A stretch of DNA of 64,000 nt. It comes from Varanus komodoensis (Eukaryota > Chordata > Lepidosauria > Squamata > Varanidae). Location: the NCBI RefSeq assembly GCF_004798865.1, contig NW_025335922.1:8409858-8473857 (forward strand). Reading direction: 5' to 3'. The notes under the pieces were generated by a model. It saw only the letters and a program-made list of their open reading frames with translations, searched no databases and was not told the DNA's origin. Positions 44,274-55,078 of the stretch are shown here, one piece after another. The position numbers were made by a program, and so were the translations under genes. The first letter of the stretch is position 1. Every line of letters begins with the position of its first letter.

Positions 44274-46869
44274 ATGGCGGGGTCCCTGCAGCTAGTGACC
44301 AGCAGGTTGTGCTTTGCCGCCCGGCTCCTTCGTGCCAGAGGCGGCACTGGCGCAACCTCAGGACTCCGGCGGTAAGTGGGGGGTAGGAGGGAGGAAGCTG
44401 TGCAAACTGAAGAGTTGATTCTGAAAAGAGCAGATACACCAAACTTGCAAGGTAGGACACACACTGTAGTCCAAGAACTTTCCTAAGAACTTTGGATTTT
44501 TATGGATGAGAAGAGTTTGAACCTAGATCTTCCCAGTTCGGGTCCAGCGCAAAACCTCTCTTGTTCCCTTTCTTCTCCCTTCGACTATACAGTACTAGCC
44601 TTTCACACACCGCAAACTGCCACCCTTCCGAGGGGTTGGGTTACAACTCCCATTATCCCCAGCCAAAATGGCTGTTGATCTAGGATTATTGGTGTTTCAA
44701 GGCCAGATTGGGAGAATGCTGTAATATACTGTGTGTGTAGGTGTAAACATTAACCTTGGAGAGAAGAAATACTGTTGCTTTCACCGTGCTATAAAAAGGG
44801 CTTCTCCTGCTAAAGGGCTGCATGCTAAACAGACATTTAGTAGTAGAGTTCAAATGGGTAAATGCATTCTGGTTGTGTGAAAAGTATGTGGCTATTTCCC
44901 AGAGCATATAGGCACAAAAGAGAATTCCTCCATCCCTTCTCCCTCAATCCTCACATTTGCAATATAGGAATAATACTGGAGTGGTGGTAAAGAATACTCA
45001 AGTGTTTGGGTTGCTCTAAAGCAGTATAAAAATAGAACAGTAGAATTGGAAGGGGTGAATAAAGTCATTAGGTCCAACACCCTATTCAGTGCAGGCCTCC
45101 ATATTCGGTTTGATGCTGTATACAGCTTACAGATGGTTTCTAAGAGACATGCAGAGAGGTTGTGTTGGATGAAATCACTTGTTTTTATTTCTAAGGAAAC
45201 CTGCTCAGAGAAAGCTACCTATACTAGCTTGGCTTACTTGTCTGTTTGGCACACTATTGCTAGCTCTGGTAGGAGTTTTTCATGAGTCTTTCACATCAAG
45301 CTTATCTTTGCAACTGTGCCACATGTAAACAAAGAACAAAACTATGTTTTTAAAGGAATGTTCAGATTACCAGTCATTGGCATTCTGCATCCAAGCAGTT
45401 ATCCTGCCTTTCTGCAGCATGTGATCAGTCCTGTTCATTAGACTTGTTTGCTTCTGTCTTGGGGTTTTTTTTCCTTGCAGTGCAAGTGGAGGTGTACATA
45501 TTGAGCCTCGCTACCGCCAGTTCCCAGAGGTGACACAGTCCCAAAAGATCAAGGCTGAACTGCTCAGTAGTTTTATGTGGTTCTGGATCCTGTGGAACTT
45601 CTGGCATGAGCCTGATACTGTGCTGGTGAGAGCTCCAATGGGTCAAAAGAGCAAATAGAACAATAGCACCTGAGAAGTATTGAATGTATGTTGCCATGTT
45701 CCAGTGTTAATTGAGAAGAACCTGCATCACTCTTCTGATGACAAATAAGCATAATAAATAGTTCTGTCCTGTTATCTGGTGGTGGGCTTGATAGAGGGAG
45801 CTTAAAGTTTATTTTGACAGTGTCTCTTAAGCTCTGAAACTGATAAACAGAATTCAACATTGTCAGCCATTTTAAAAACTATTTCAGTTTACCTCAAAAG
45901 AAAATGCTATTCAACTCGCCCTGGTACTCCTCGCGGCTTCACATTTACTTGCTGCAAGTCAATGTGTTTTGACCGTGTTACCAGCCTTTGAATATTTCAG
46001 CAGAGCATAGATGTACTTGTGGTCTTTTGGGATTTCAGACTTCCTAAGGAAGTAAACTTTTTTTGGTCAAACTTTTAAGAGATAGGATGGGACATTTGTA
46101 GAAAGCCCACAAGCAAGTCATGAAAATATAGTAGTCATTCCTCCAAGCACAGGTGATCCATCATGGTAAATAGCTGCTAATAAACAACATCTGTATGAAT
46201 TTGCATAATCCACCTTTAAAGCTATCAAACCCAGTAACCATTACATCTTGTAGCAGCAAATTTCTTAAAAGTGTGTTATATGAAAAATTATTTTGTTTGT
46301 CCAAAATCTACTGCCAAACAATTTCAAAAAGTTTCTGATCCCAATCTAGTCTCCTTGAGTTATTGTGGGATAAAACTCACATTAGCCTCAACCAGCATAG
46401 CTACTGGTTGGGCATGAACAGAGTTCAGACATTTTCTAAAGTCTGAAGAAGCAGGGTTAGGGAAGGCTGCTTTATCTGCCCTCTTCCTAGCTGACTTCTG
46501 GCCTTAAGACATGAAAGATATATTGTTTTTACATTGTTAACCAATGTCATAGATTTTTGATTTTATATATAAAATCAGGAATTTTGCAATAGTCAAAAGT
46601 AGTTGAAGTACTTGATTGCAGGGTGGGGATCACTGCACACAGTCTGGTTTAAACTTAACTTGGTACTTTATTTGAATGTTAGTTTTAATGGGATACATGT
46701 AGCTGATAAGGAATGAACATCTAAATTTAAAGGAGAAAAATATTAAGGCACTGAAAAGTTGATGTTCTAATTTTAATTTTCTCTGTCTCAACAGGGTCAC
46801 TTTCCTTATCCAGATCCTTCCAAGTGGACTGACGAAGAGCTAGGAATCCCTCCTGATGATGCAGAGTAG
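44274..46869 (+). CDS. NDUFB2: NDUFB2, complex I subunit B2 (AGGG), 3 coding exons
   Basis: A supernumerary subunit of the membrane arm of mitochondrial complex I (NADH:ubiquinone oxidoreductase). Exons 44274-44371, 45481-45625 and 46795-46869 join in phase with GT/AG borders to 105 codons, the human length. The N-terminus (MAGSLQLVTSRLCFAARLLR) is a basic, Ser/Arg-rich mitochondrial presequence. Conserved text: GGVHIEPRYRQFPEVTQSQK, then the single membrane segment FMWFWILWNFWH, then GHFPYPDPSKWTDEELGIPP and DDAE-stop. Start chosen because the frame opens there with a mitochondrial leader. Intact. It diverges from the VWA gene and converges on BRAF. Confidence 0.97.
45040..45125 (-). mobile_element. 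CR1 LINE 3'-end fragment in NDUFB2 intron 1
   Basis: Plus-strand text AATTGGAAGGGGTGAATAAA then GGTCCAACACCCTATTCAGT is the reverse complement of a CR1 3' end, as at 20000 and 62605. Confidence 0.65.
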
Positions 46870-47059
46870 ATGTGAATAGTTTGTTCCAAAGTAGGTTTTA
46901 AAGGACAGTGTAAAAACATTCCTGTATGGGGCTCTAATGCTAAGAAATTGAGGCGTTCTTGTTAGATACAACTTAAGTGCATTTGACTTAACTACTTTTC
47001 CCTTTAATCCTCATTTTCAGGAGTAAATATGTTTGTGATATGAATAACTGGATTTGTAC

Positions 47060-47210
47060 CCATTTATCCCTCTCTATGATTAGGTTGGGCTGAGAGTCTG
47101 TGACTGGCCCAAAGTCACCCAGTTGGCTCCATGGCTGAGCGGGGACTAGAACCCAGGTCGTCTGAGTCCCATTCCCATGCTCTTAACCACTACACCACAC
47201 TGGCTCTCCC
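47060..47210 (-). mobile_element. CORE/MIR-like SINE
   Basis: Reverse complement with A box CACTACACCACACTGGC and B box GGGGACTAGAACCC on the plus strand, plus the CCCAAAGTCACCCAGTTGGC central block. Well preserved; abuts the L2 element. Confidence 0.75.
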
Positions 47211-48000
47211 TAAGGACAGGGTTCACAGCCTGGGCATGCACCTGAATCCAGAATTATCCCCGGAATTCCAGGCAGACTCAGTGACCAGGAGTGCCTTCTA
47301 TCAGCTGATACTGATATATCAGCTGCAGCCGTATCTGGACAGACAAGACCTGGCAACAGTTATCCACACAGTAGTAACCTCTTGCCTGGATTATGGGAAT
47401 GCACTTTACTTGGTGCTTCCCTTGAAGATGGTTCAGTAATTTCAGTTGGTCCAGAACAGGGCAGCTTGACTGCTAATAAGGACTGGCAGATGCGATCATA
47501 TAAAGCCAGTCCTCTACCATCTTCACTGGGCCTCAGTTGAGGTCTGGGCCCAATTCAAGGTGCTAACTTGAGTATTTAAAGCCTTAAATTTGGGCCAGGA
47601 TATCTAAAAGAACACTTACTGAATCTACCCAGCAGCTTAGATCTGCATCTGAGCCCTTCTGAGGGAGCCCCCTCCTCAGGAAATGGGGGGGGGGCGGGCA
47701 ACAAGAAAAGGCTTTTTGGGAGTGGCTCCCTGACTCTGGAATGAGCTCCCCAGAGGGGTTCTCCTGGCACCTTCTTTATACTTTTTTTGGTGCCAGGTGA
47801 AGACCTTTTTATTTTGCTGTTTTGAATGGTACTTTAACAATGTGGAACACCTTTTATGAAATCACTAGTTGTTAAGCTGGGTGCATTTTTACTGTTTTAC
47901 CATTTTATGGTAATTTGACTTTTATACTGTTTTATTGTTGTAACCTGCCCAGGGAGCCATGTGGCTAATATAGGGTGGATTAGAAATAATAAAATAAATG
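47211..48000 (+). mobile_element. L2 LINE, RT C-terminus and 3' UTR
   Basis: The plus strand encodes HSLGMHLNPELSPEFQADSV, RSAFYQLILIYQLQPYLDRQ, DLATVIHTVVTSCLDYGNAL, the end of an L2 reverse transcriptase, followed by the 3' UTR ending near AGAAATAATAAAATAAATG. Contains stops; inactive copy. Confidence 0.85.
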
Positions 48001-48270
48001 TGATGTTTCAAAAAACCTCAGAGCAGATTTGTCTGCACCTTGCAATGTGCTGGAATCAGCCCTTGAGAATGGAATTGTGCTATAGCAGGATTTGCTTGGC
48101 TTTTTCATATCCTGCTTTGCTTGCTGGCTGTAGTTTCTGTATTTATTACACTTGGATGCAAAATCACCAAACTAACCACCTGTCTTTATTACTTGCAGAT
48201 TTGAGAAGAAATCAACAGAAATAAATGCTTCAACTTGAAATTCAAATTGCAAATAAAGCTAACAAAAGCC

Positions 48271-49480
48271 AGATCAAAATTGAGTCTGTGAAAATTCTCA
48301 ATGTTTCTACAAAGAATCCTCTATAAGGAATGTTATAACAGGTTGATATTTTGCATCTGCAAACATAAATTCCGTTCTAGTTCTTCAGTTATGTATCCGC
48401 TGCCTCTTATGAAGCCTTGGCATCAGGAGCGTTTTGGGGTGCTGAAGATAAGAAATAACAGTTCTGCTTTAACTTCTAGTGTGGAAGCAAAGGCTCTTTC
48501 AAGCACACAAAATGTCAAAAAGTATCCTTGCTAAGTGTTCAGGAGCTTAACAATTTAGTTTGAGGGACTGTTGTGGGAAAGGACTGTATAGTGGAGGTAT
48601 TTGTTTATATGCAGCTTAGTTGCATACTGAACTGCATGTTGAACTGAACTGCAAGCAAGACATCTGTGGAGAGGAAGCAAATACTTTAGCAATACAGACT
48701 GGTTTAGAAGGTGGGGAATGTGTAGCTTCGGATGAGGCCTGCCCAATTGTTGGCCTCATCCCTTTAATGCAGTTGAGTGCCATTAAATCCACACTACTAT
48801 TTCCTATTTGAGACCCCAGCATTGAAAACAAAGCTATTTGCTAAAGAAGGGATATGTAATAGTTTTAATATGTAGTTAGGTTACAGATGAACCTTATTTA
48901 GGGCATCTTTCTTCCTTTTAGGAGAATACCATTCTTGGCATACTTCTTTGCAGATGTTTTGGATGGTAAATCCCATCTCCATGGCCACTGGCTGTCTAAA
49001 CCATCAAGGTACCACACTGGGGGAAGATGGTATGGACAAACTGGAATGGATTCAGAGGGGGTCAATGGTAAACAGATCCTATGAGGAAAAGTTGGAAGAA
49101 CTTGGATGTGTTTAACTTGGAGAAAACTGAGGGACATGGTAGCATTTCAAATACCTGGAAGGCTGCTAGATATGAAAAAGGTAAAGGCTTGTTTTGGGCT
49201 CAACCAGAAAACAGAGTAGATTTAAGGGGCTTAAGCTAGAGGAAGGTGGGGGAAGGGTTGTTGAAATTAAGAGGAAGCTTTACAGTAGGAACAGTTCAAC
49301 AATGGATCCAATTATTGAGGGGCGTGCGTGAGCTGCTGGGGAGATCTGAACTCAGAACCTCCTGTATGACAGAGGGAGATGGACTAGTTTGCTTACAGGG
49401 ACCCTCTGACTCTACTTCTATTCCCTTCTTCAACATCTGTAAATTTGTTGTGAATCCTCTTATTAATGTGCTCACGCAGA
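48271..49480. other. NDUFB2-BRAF intergenic stretch
   Basis: No exon recognised. A CR1 3' end lies at 49035-49390; the rest is plain sequence. Confidence 0.5.
49035..49390 (+). mobile_element. CR1 LINE 3'-end fragment
   Basis: GGAATGGATTCAGAGGGGGT, ATCCTATGAGGAAAAGTTGG and AAATACCTGGAAGGCTGCTA follow CR1 order as in 14875-15785. Confidence 0.7.
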
Positions 49481-51996
49481 CCCTTCTCCATGCAGTCAAT
49501 CTTTATTATAGCAGTATTCACATCAAATACATAGAAGTTTTTAACCTTTTATATAATACAGAGTTCTTTAAATAACTTTACACAAATAATTCTTCAATCT
49601 CAATTTTCAGCTATCAAACTTTAATTTTATGTCTCCATGCTCTCTAAACCGAACTGGACAATATTTCCCACTGTACAAATTTACATGAAAGAAAAAGCTC
49701 CAAAATACAATGAAAGGTTCAGGCTAAAGGACTTAACAGGGAAAGAAAACAAGTGAAAACAATCTGTATAAACATTTATGGTAAAGTGTTGGACAGCGGG
49801 AAGGAAATGGAGGCAGGGAGAGAAAACTGCAGTGATCTATGAAATGGAAAGCCAAAAACAAACATTTTCCTGTGAATTAGAAATAAATACAGGCCTTTAA
49901 ACATTTAGTTTTTCCATTGACTTTTTGTAAAGTAGCTATGGATATCAATTTTCTTCTGAAGAAAGAATAGACTTTTAAAATTGCAGGCTTGTGGAAAGTT
50001 AAACATCTTGTGGTAAATACAGCTTCAAGGAATGTAGAGTTGGGATATATATTTTGCTGCACTAATTAAGAAACACTATAAACATTTTTTTTTAAAAAAG
50101 CAACTTTCTGGAGTGATCCTGGTAACTTTATTGTTGGTTGATTTTTTTTCAATCTCTTCCATAGGGTACAGTGCTTAGGTGACCAGTTTTACCCAAAGGC
50201 CATTCATAGCTTTAATAAGCATGAACAGCAGAGGGAGAGAGAGAAGAGTTTGCATCAGTGGTACCTCAACTTGGTTCTCCAACATTCTTATCTATATACC
50301 AGGAATAGTTCCAAGATGCAACTAGAGTCTCAGTTGCTACAGCAAATATTAGGACCATTGTTAGCAACTGTATACTCTTGTGCTACAGTGAAACAAAGCA
50401 TTGGAATGATACTCCCCAGTGTGAAGCAATGGAGAGAGAATGGCCATCTAAGCGCATTTCCTAACAAAATGAAGAGGAGTAGCATGGCTGAAAGGAGAAA
50501 AGGACAGGCCATGTATTTAAACACTCAATAGGTCATAGCTTTTCTAAAGAAATTGGGTCATGGAAGAAAGAGGCAGGCTTTGTGTACTTCAGATATAGAA
50601 AACCAGGTCTGCTGTGTCCAGCTGCTAAAAGCATATCACTTGCCCATCACTGGTCCCTAGTAGCTGGAAGAGTTGCTGGTTACATAAACTTTCTACTCGG
50701 GCTAGAAGGGCTATTGCAGTCCAGTGGTTGGGCATGTAATGCTCAGTTTTCAATTGGCACTCCATGTTATCACAAAATAATTTCATATCCTCTATTCAAA
50801 TGCAGCTGAGAGCAGCATTGACTCCACTTTATTCCTGCAAAAGCAGGTCTTCATGAGAGATGTAGGTAAAATGACCAATGGCTAACATTAGTCTCATAGC
50901 ATGGGAGTTAGTCTGGGAGCATGAAGTGGGCACAGCTGCTATAAGAAGGTTCTAACAAGGACATTACAAAACAAAAATGGGCTATGGTGAGCTTATAATG
51001 CGTTTGGTTGTCACAAACAGAATGTGTACTTGCCCCTAAAACAAAAAAAGTTGCATACAAAGGCTGGTCATTGCCAAGCTTTATTAACAGGGCGGAGCAG
51101 GGGAAAAGGAGAATCTGGAAAGACTGAGGTGTATTTTTCTTAACCATTCACAGCTTTGAATTTCAAAGTACATTTATTGCACTTACTTTTTATTTTAATC
51201 ATTAAGTCAAAAGTTAATTTAAACTCAGGTCCACCTTTGAAACCCACACAACAGTTCCCACCTTGCTCCCCTTGGTCCACTTATTCTGACTTCCACGCAT
51301 GCCTGGACGAATGCGTCAACGCCTCCCGCCCCTGGTCCTGACATTCTAGTGGAATCCCAAAACACTACAAAACAAGCAGAAGTCACATGTAGGCCGAGTC
51401 CAACTAAAGCAATACAGTCAAGAACCAATCAACAATCTAAAATGATGCACATTCACCTGCTTTGCATTGCCCTAGCTTGGAAAGGGGAAGTAGAATTAAA
51501 TGTAGCAGATTACAGTCCAAGTTTAGTAAGAATTGTAACTATAGGAATAGTACATAATCAGAGGCTGGATGGAATAGATGTTGCTGCTTTGACAACTACA
51601 AAATGAACACGTAGTTTCAGAGCCCTTTTCTAGCTGCCAAAACAGGAATAGAAAAGCACAAACTACAGACCGCAGCACACTTACCTGGGAGCAAGCCCAG
51701 TGAACACAGTAGGACTTACTTCTGAACAAACATGCATGTAAGAGACAGCATGTTAGTACAACTACTGCTTCTAAACTATCCATAAGCTTTTAACCCAAAT
51801 GTCACTCAAAATGCATTAACTACAACTGACTGGGGTTTACAGGCAGGTTGCTTATTTCACAAAGAAGCCTGAAGTAAATTGGATACTTCACCTTAATTCA
51901 AGAGAAGATTCTCAGTAGGCCCGTCTGTAATGCCTGCTTGTGTTTACAGATAGAACCAATCTCCCCTAGTCCAAGTGATCACACGCTACTTAAAGG

Positions 51997-52085
51997 AAAG
52001 CAGCCTTCCCAAACCTGGTGTCCTCTAGAGGTATAGGCCTGTAAGCAACATTAGTCCCAGCCAGTGTAAGCACCAGGCTGGGGAA
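51997..52085. mobile_element. Family A palindromic element, partial
   Basis: CTTCCCAAACCTGGTGTCCT then CCCAGCCAGTGTAAGCACCA, matching one arm and centre of family A; the opposite arm is degraded. Confidence 0.4.
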
Positions 52086-52424
52086 GGTGTTAACAACATA
52101 TTCTATCTACAATAAAGCCTTCCTCAAAGGGTATCTTCAAGCTCTCATTCTTCTGATAAAATAGCCCTCAAAAGGAAGCAAGATGTCTCAGTTTTGCTTA
52201 TACTTTTACAAATGCAATAGGCTCTATTTTTCACTCAAGTATTTTAAAAATTACTTTCCCAACTTAATCACATGTATTTGGACATACACACAACTACATG
52301 ATGGTCTACACATCCATCACAAACTCAGACAGCTAGGTTTGTGCTGGGCGTATAAACCACATGATGAATTGCCAACCTCATGCAAAGATTGCTGATACTA
52401 TGGTGCCATCTGGATAGCTTTGTA

Positions 52425-52510
52425 CACAACATAAGAGCAGTTCTGTTGGATCACACCAAAGGTCCATCTTAGTCCAACATTCTTTTCACACAGTGGCTAA
52501 CACTGCACAC
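52425..52510 (-). mobile_element. CR1 LINE 3'-end fragment
   Basis: ACATAAGAGCAGTTCTGTTG, then CCAAAGGTCCATCTTAGTCC and CACACAGTGGCTAACACTGC on the plus strand, the reverse complement of the CR1 3' end. It lies next to, and opposite in direction to, the CR1 at 52600. Confidence 0.7.
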
Positions 52511-52599
52511 AGATCTCACAAACTTGGGGAATGAGCATCAAAATCCCAACTTCACATACAAGGTGATAGAATTTCACATAGCACTGACTCACAAAAGAC

Positions 52600-53275
52600 T
52601 GGGATTGCAGTGGACAACTTGATGAAAATGTAAACTCAGTGTGAAGTTGTCATGCAAAAGGCAGACTCTATGTTAGGCATAATTGGGAATCAAAAATAAC
52701 AGTGAGTGTCATACCCGTTATACAAACCTGATGATGCAACCATGTTTAGAATATTGTGTGCAGTTCTGGTCAATTCATCTAAAAAGGATATTGAAGAGCT
52801 GAGAAAAATGTAGAGAAGGACAGCTCAAATGATCAAGGGATGGAGCAGCTCCTTATGAGGAAAGACTATAACATCTTGTTTAGCTTAGAAAAAAGGTAAG
52901 CTAACAAAAATATGCATGGTGTACTGGAATCCAAAGGGGTCAGTCCATGAAGCTGATTGGTGGGAAATTCAGGACAGATAAAAGGAAGTCACACACAGCA
53001 CATAGTTAAACAACAGAAGTTGTTAGCACAAGCTGCAGTGACAGGCACCAATTTGGAAGGCTTTAAAAGGGTCGTGGACAAATTAACAGAGGGTAAGACT
53101 ACCAATGGCATTTGGTCCTGATATCCATATGCTACTTCCCTACGCTCACGTATGCTTGTTGCTGGACAATGGGGCAGGAGGGTGCTACTGTGCTCTTGTC
53201 CTGCCTCTGATCCTCCCATGGTGAACAGAATGCTGGACAAGGTAGACATTGCTCTTATGTTCTTATTCTTACAAT
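52600..53275 (+). mobile_element. CR1 LINE 3' end (end of ORF2 and 3' UTR)
   Basis: AATATTGTGTGCAGTTCTGG, GATCAAGGGATGGAGCAGCT, TGAAGCTGATTGGTGGGAAA, then AAGGCTTTAAAAGGGTCGTG and GAACAGAATGCTGGACAAGG, ending in TTATGTTCTTATTCTT. This is the standard CR1 order in a 5'-truncated, inactive copy. Confidence 0.85.
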
Positions 53276-54949
53276 GGCTGGTTTGGGCAGAAAAGATTTG
53301 TGGGCATGATTTATTTGGAACACTTCCAGAAAAAGTCCCAGTGAGATCAATGACAGTTGGTGCTAAAGAGTCACTGCAATTCATTCCACTGAGGTTGGTC
53401 TTTGAGAACCTATTCTGTGGATAGTCGCCCGTGCTTTCATCCAAGTTTGAAGATGTAGTGTGCACTGGAATCAAAGCAAAGTGCTGCTTCAGTTACATGA
53501 GTAGCAAGATATGTTTAAGATTTTCTTTTTAAAAGGCACAAGTTATTTGGCAAATTGTAAAGGAAATGTTTTACATACACAACACACTCTCCCTAACTTC
53601 ATATGCTCAGCATCTCACCTCTTTTGCATGCAAGTACAGACAAGCTCATACCATGATGCAAAAATAAACACAAAGGCAGGCAAAATATTTTCCTAACTGC
53701 CTTTACTCCAGATTATTTTGCAGATCAAGCAAATGGACAGACCAAGAGGATAATTTATAGAAAGAATATGAACTCAACAGGTCTGGTTAATCCCACATTT
53801 CCAAAGTCTAAACTAGCCTGTCCCATTAGCCTTACAGTCCTTGGGGAAGGGGTTCAAACCACTTGCTCACTGTACAGTTTTTTTTTAAAGCTAGCAAACA
53901 TTTTGTGTACAATCGCATTACTGTAACATACAATAGCATGGGCAAGGTTTGCCACTGCAAGTGGACAGATGGAATAATGACATCACAGAGAATTCCAGAA
54001 AAGGCTACAGTTAGGCTGGCTCGGTGTAGCTTAACTGGAAAGCTCTGGTGCCTTTCCACTCCACTTGCAAGCAGCGAGTTATGCCTAACCTAATACACCT
54101 CTATCCAACCAAGGTGATATGCTTAGTGAAGTAAAGACGGAAGCCACAGAATAATCACATCTACCATGTTCACATCAAAGCTAATATAGCTGAAGTGGAT
54201 TCAGACTGAATCCAGAATGTATTCTCATAAGGGTCAATTGTTCATCCCCTTTGGGTGAATTCCACCTCTACTTCTCTTTGTCGATGGACGGAAAGTACGA
54301 CAGTATTATGAACTGTTTGTGCTACGTATGCTGCATTCATGGTCCAAAAGTTATACAATAAAATATACTCCATACCTGAAGTTCCACTAAGCCCTCTGCT
54401 ACAAGAAAGAAAGAGAGGGAGGGAGACTGAAACAGCCCCATTCCTCCCAAAAAGCAATGAACAATAAAAACAATGTCTCACAGTGGAAGTCCCAGCAGAA
54501 CAATGCAGAGAGAAAAGGCTTCCTCAAACCGTACCAGATACTTATAGCAGGCGTGGGTAGGGCAAACAGTAGACTAGTTTTCATGCCTAGGCACTGGAAA
54601 ATTCTTTCACTCAGAAATGGCTTTGCATAATTATTTCCCAAAACTAATACAAGGCTGGTGGCAACACTGAGTGCATCATGCTAGCAAAAAGATGGTGCTA
54701 AAGCTGATCTGTGCATACGGTACTGCCAGCACAGCTACTGACGAATTTCTCAACAGGGCAGATGTCTGGTGGGGGAAGCAGTGCGCTTGGATCATGGGAT
54801 AATGTGCCCACCTCTGATGTAGCATTTTAGGAAAAAATAGTTTCTGGCAACAAGTAACCATCCATTTGTGTTTTACCTAGCCACAGGAATACTTGCATAA
54901 AGACAAGAGTTCTACAAACAGACATTTCCCCCTTGATTTTCTAAGGGTG

Positions 54950-55078
54950 TTAGAATCCTGTGTATGTTCAGATAGAAAAAGAAGTACCACAACCCTCAAC
55001 ATTTGTCAATCATGCTGACTATGGAATACTGGGAATTGTAGCACTTTTTCTATCTAAACATGCATGTGATTGCACCTG
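54950..55078. mobile_element. Palindromic miniature element, family B
   Basis: TAGAATCCTGTGTATGTTCA at left and, inverted, TAAACATGCATGTGATTGCA at right, with TGGAATACTGGGAATTGTAG between; same structure as 9842-9970. Confidence 0.65.

Larger units (their letters stand above)
46870..48270 (+). other. NDUFB2: NDUFB2 3' flank and candidate terminal UTR exon
   Basis: The stop codon lies at 46867-46869. A GTAGGT donor-like site occurs near 46890. An acceptor-like TTATTACTTGCAG ends at 48198, followed by a short stretch to AATAAA at 48252-48257. This could be a UTR-only last exon, as I recall for human NDUFB2. A SINE and an L2 3' end occupy 47060-48000 between them. Not provable from sequence alone. 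Confidence 0.45.

Noticed and set aside
44274-44460. Antisense reading frames over NDUFB2 exon 1 (44185-44464)
   Set aside because: Shadow frames on the strand opposite a conserved exon; no splice support or family match.
47131-47439. 102-codon frame after NDUFB2
   Set aside because: L2 reverse-transcriptase remnant joined by chance to a neighbouring SINE.
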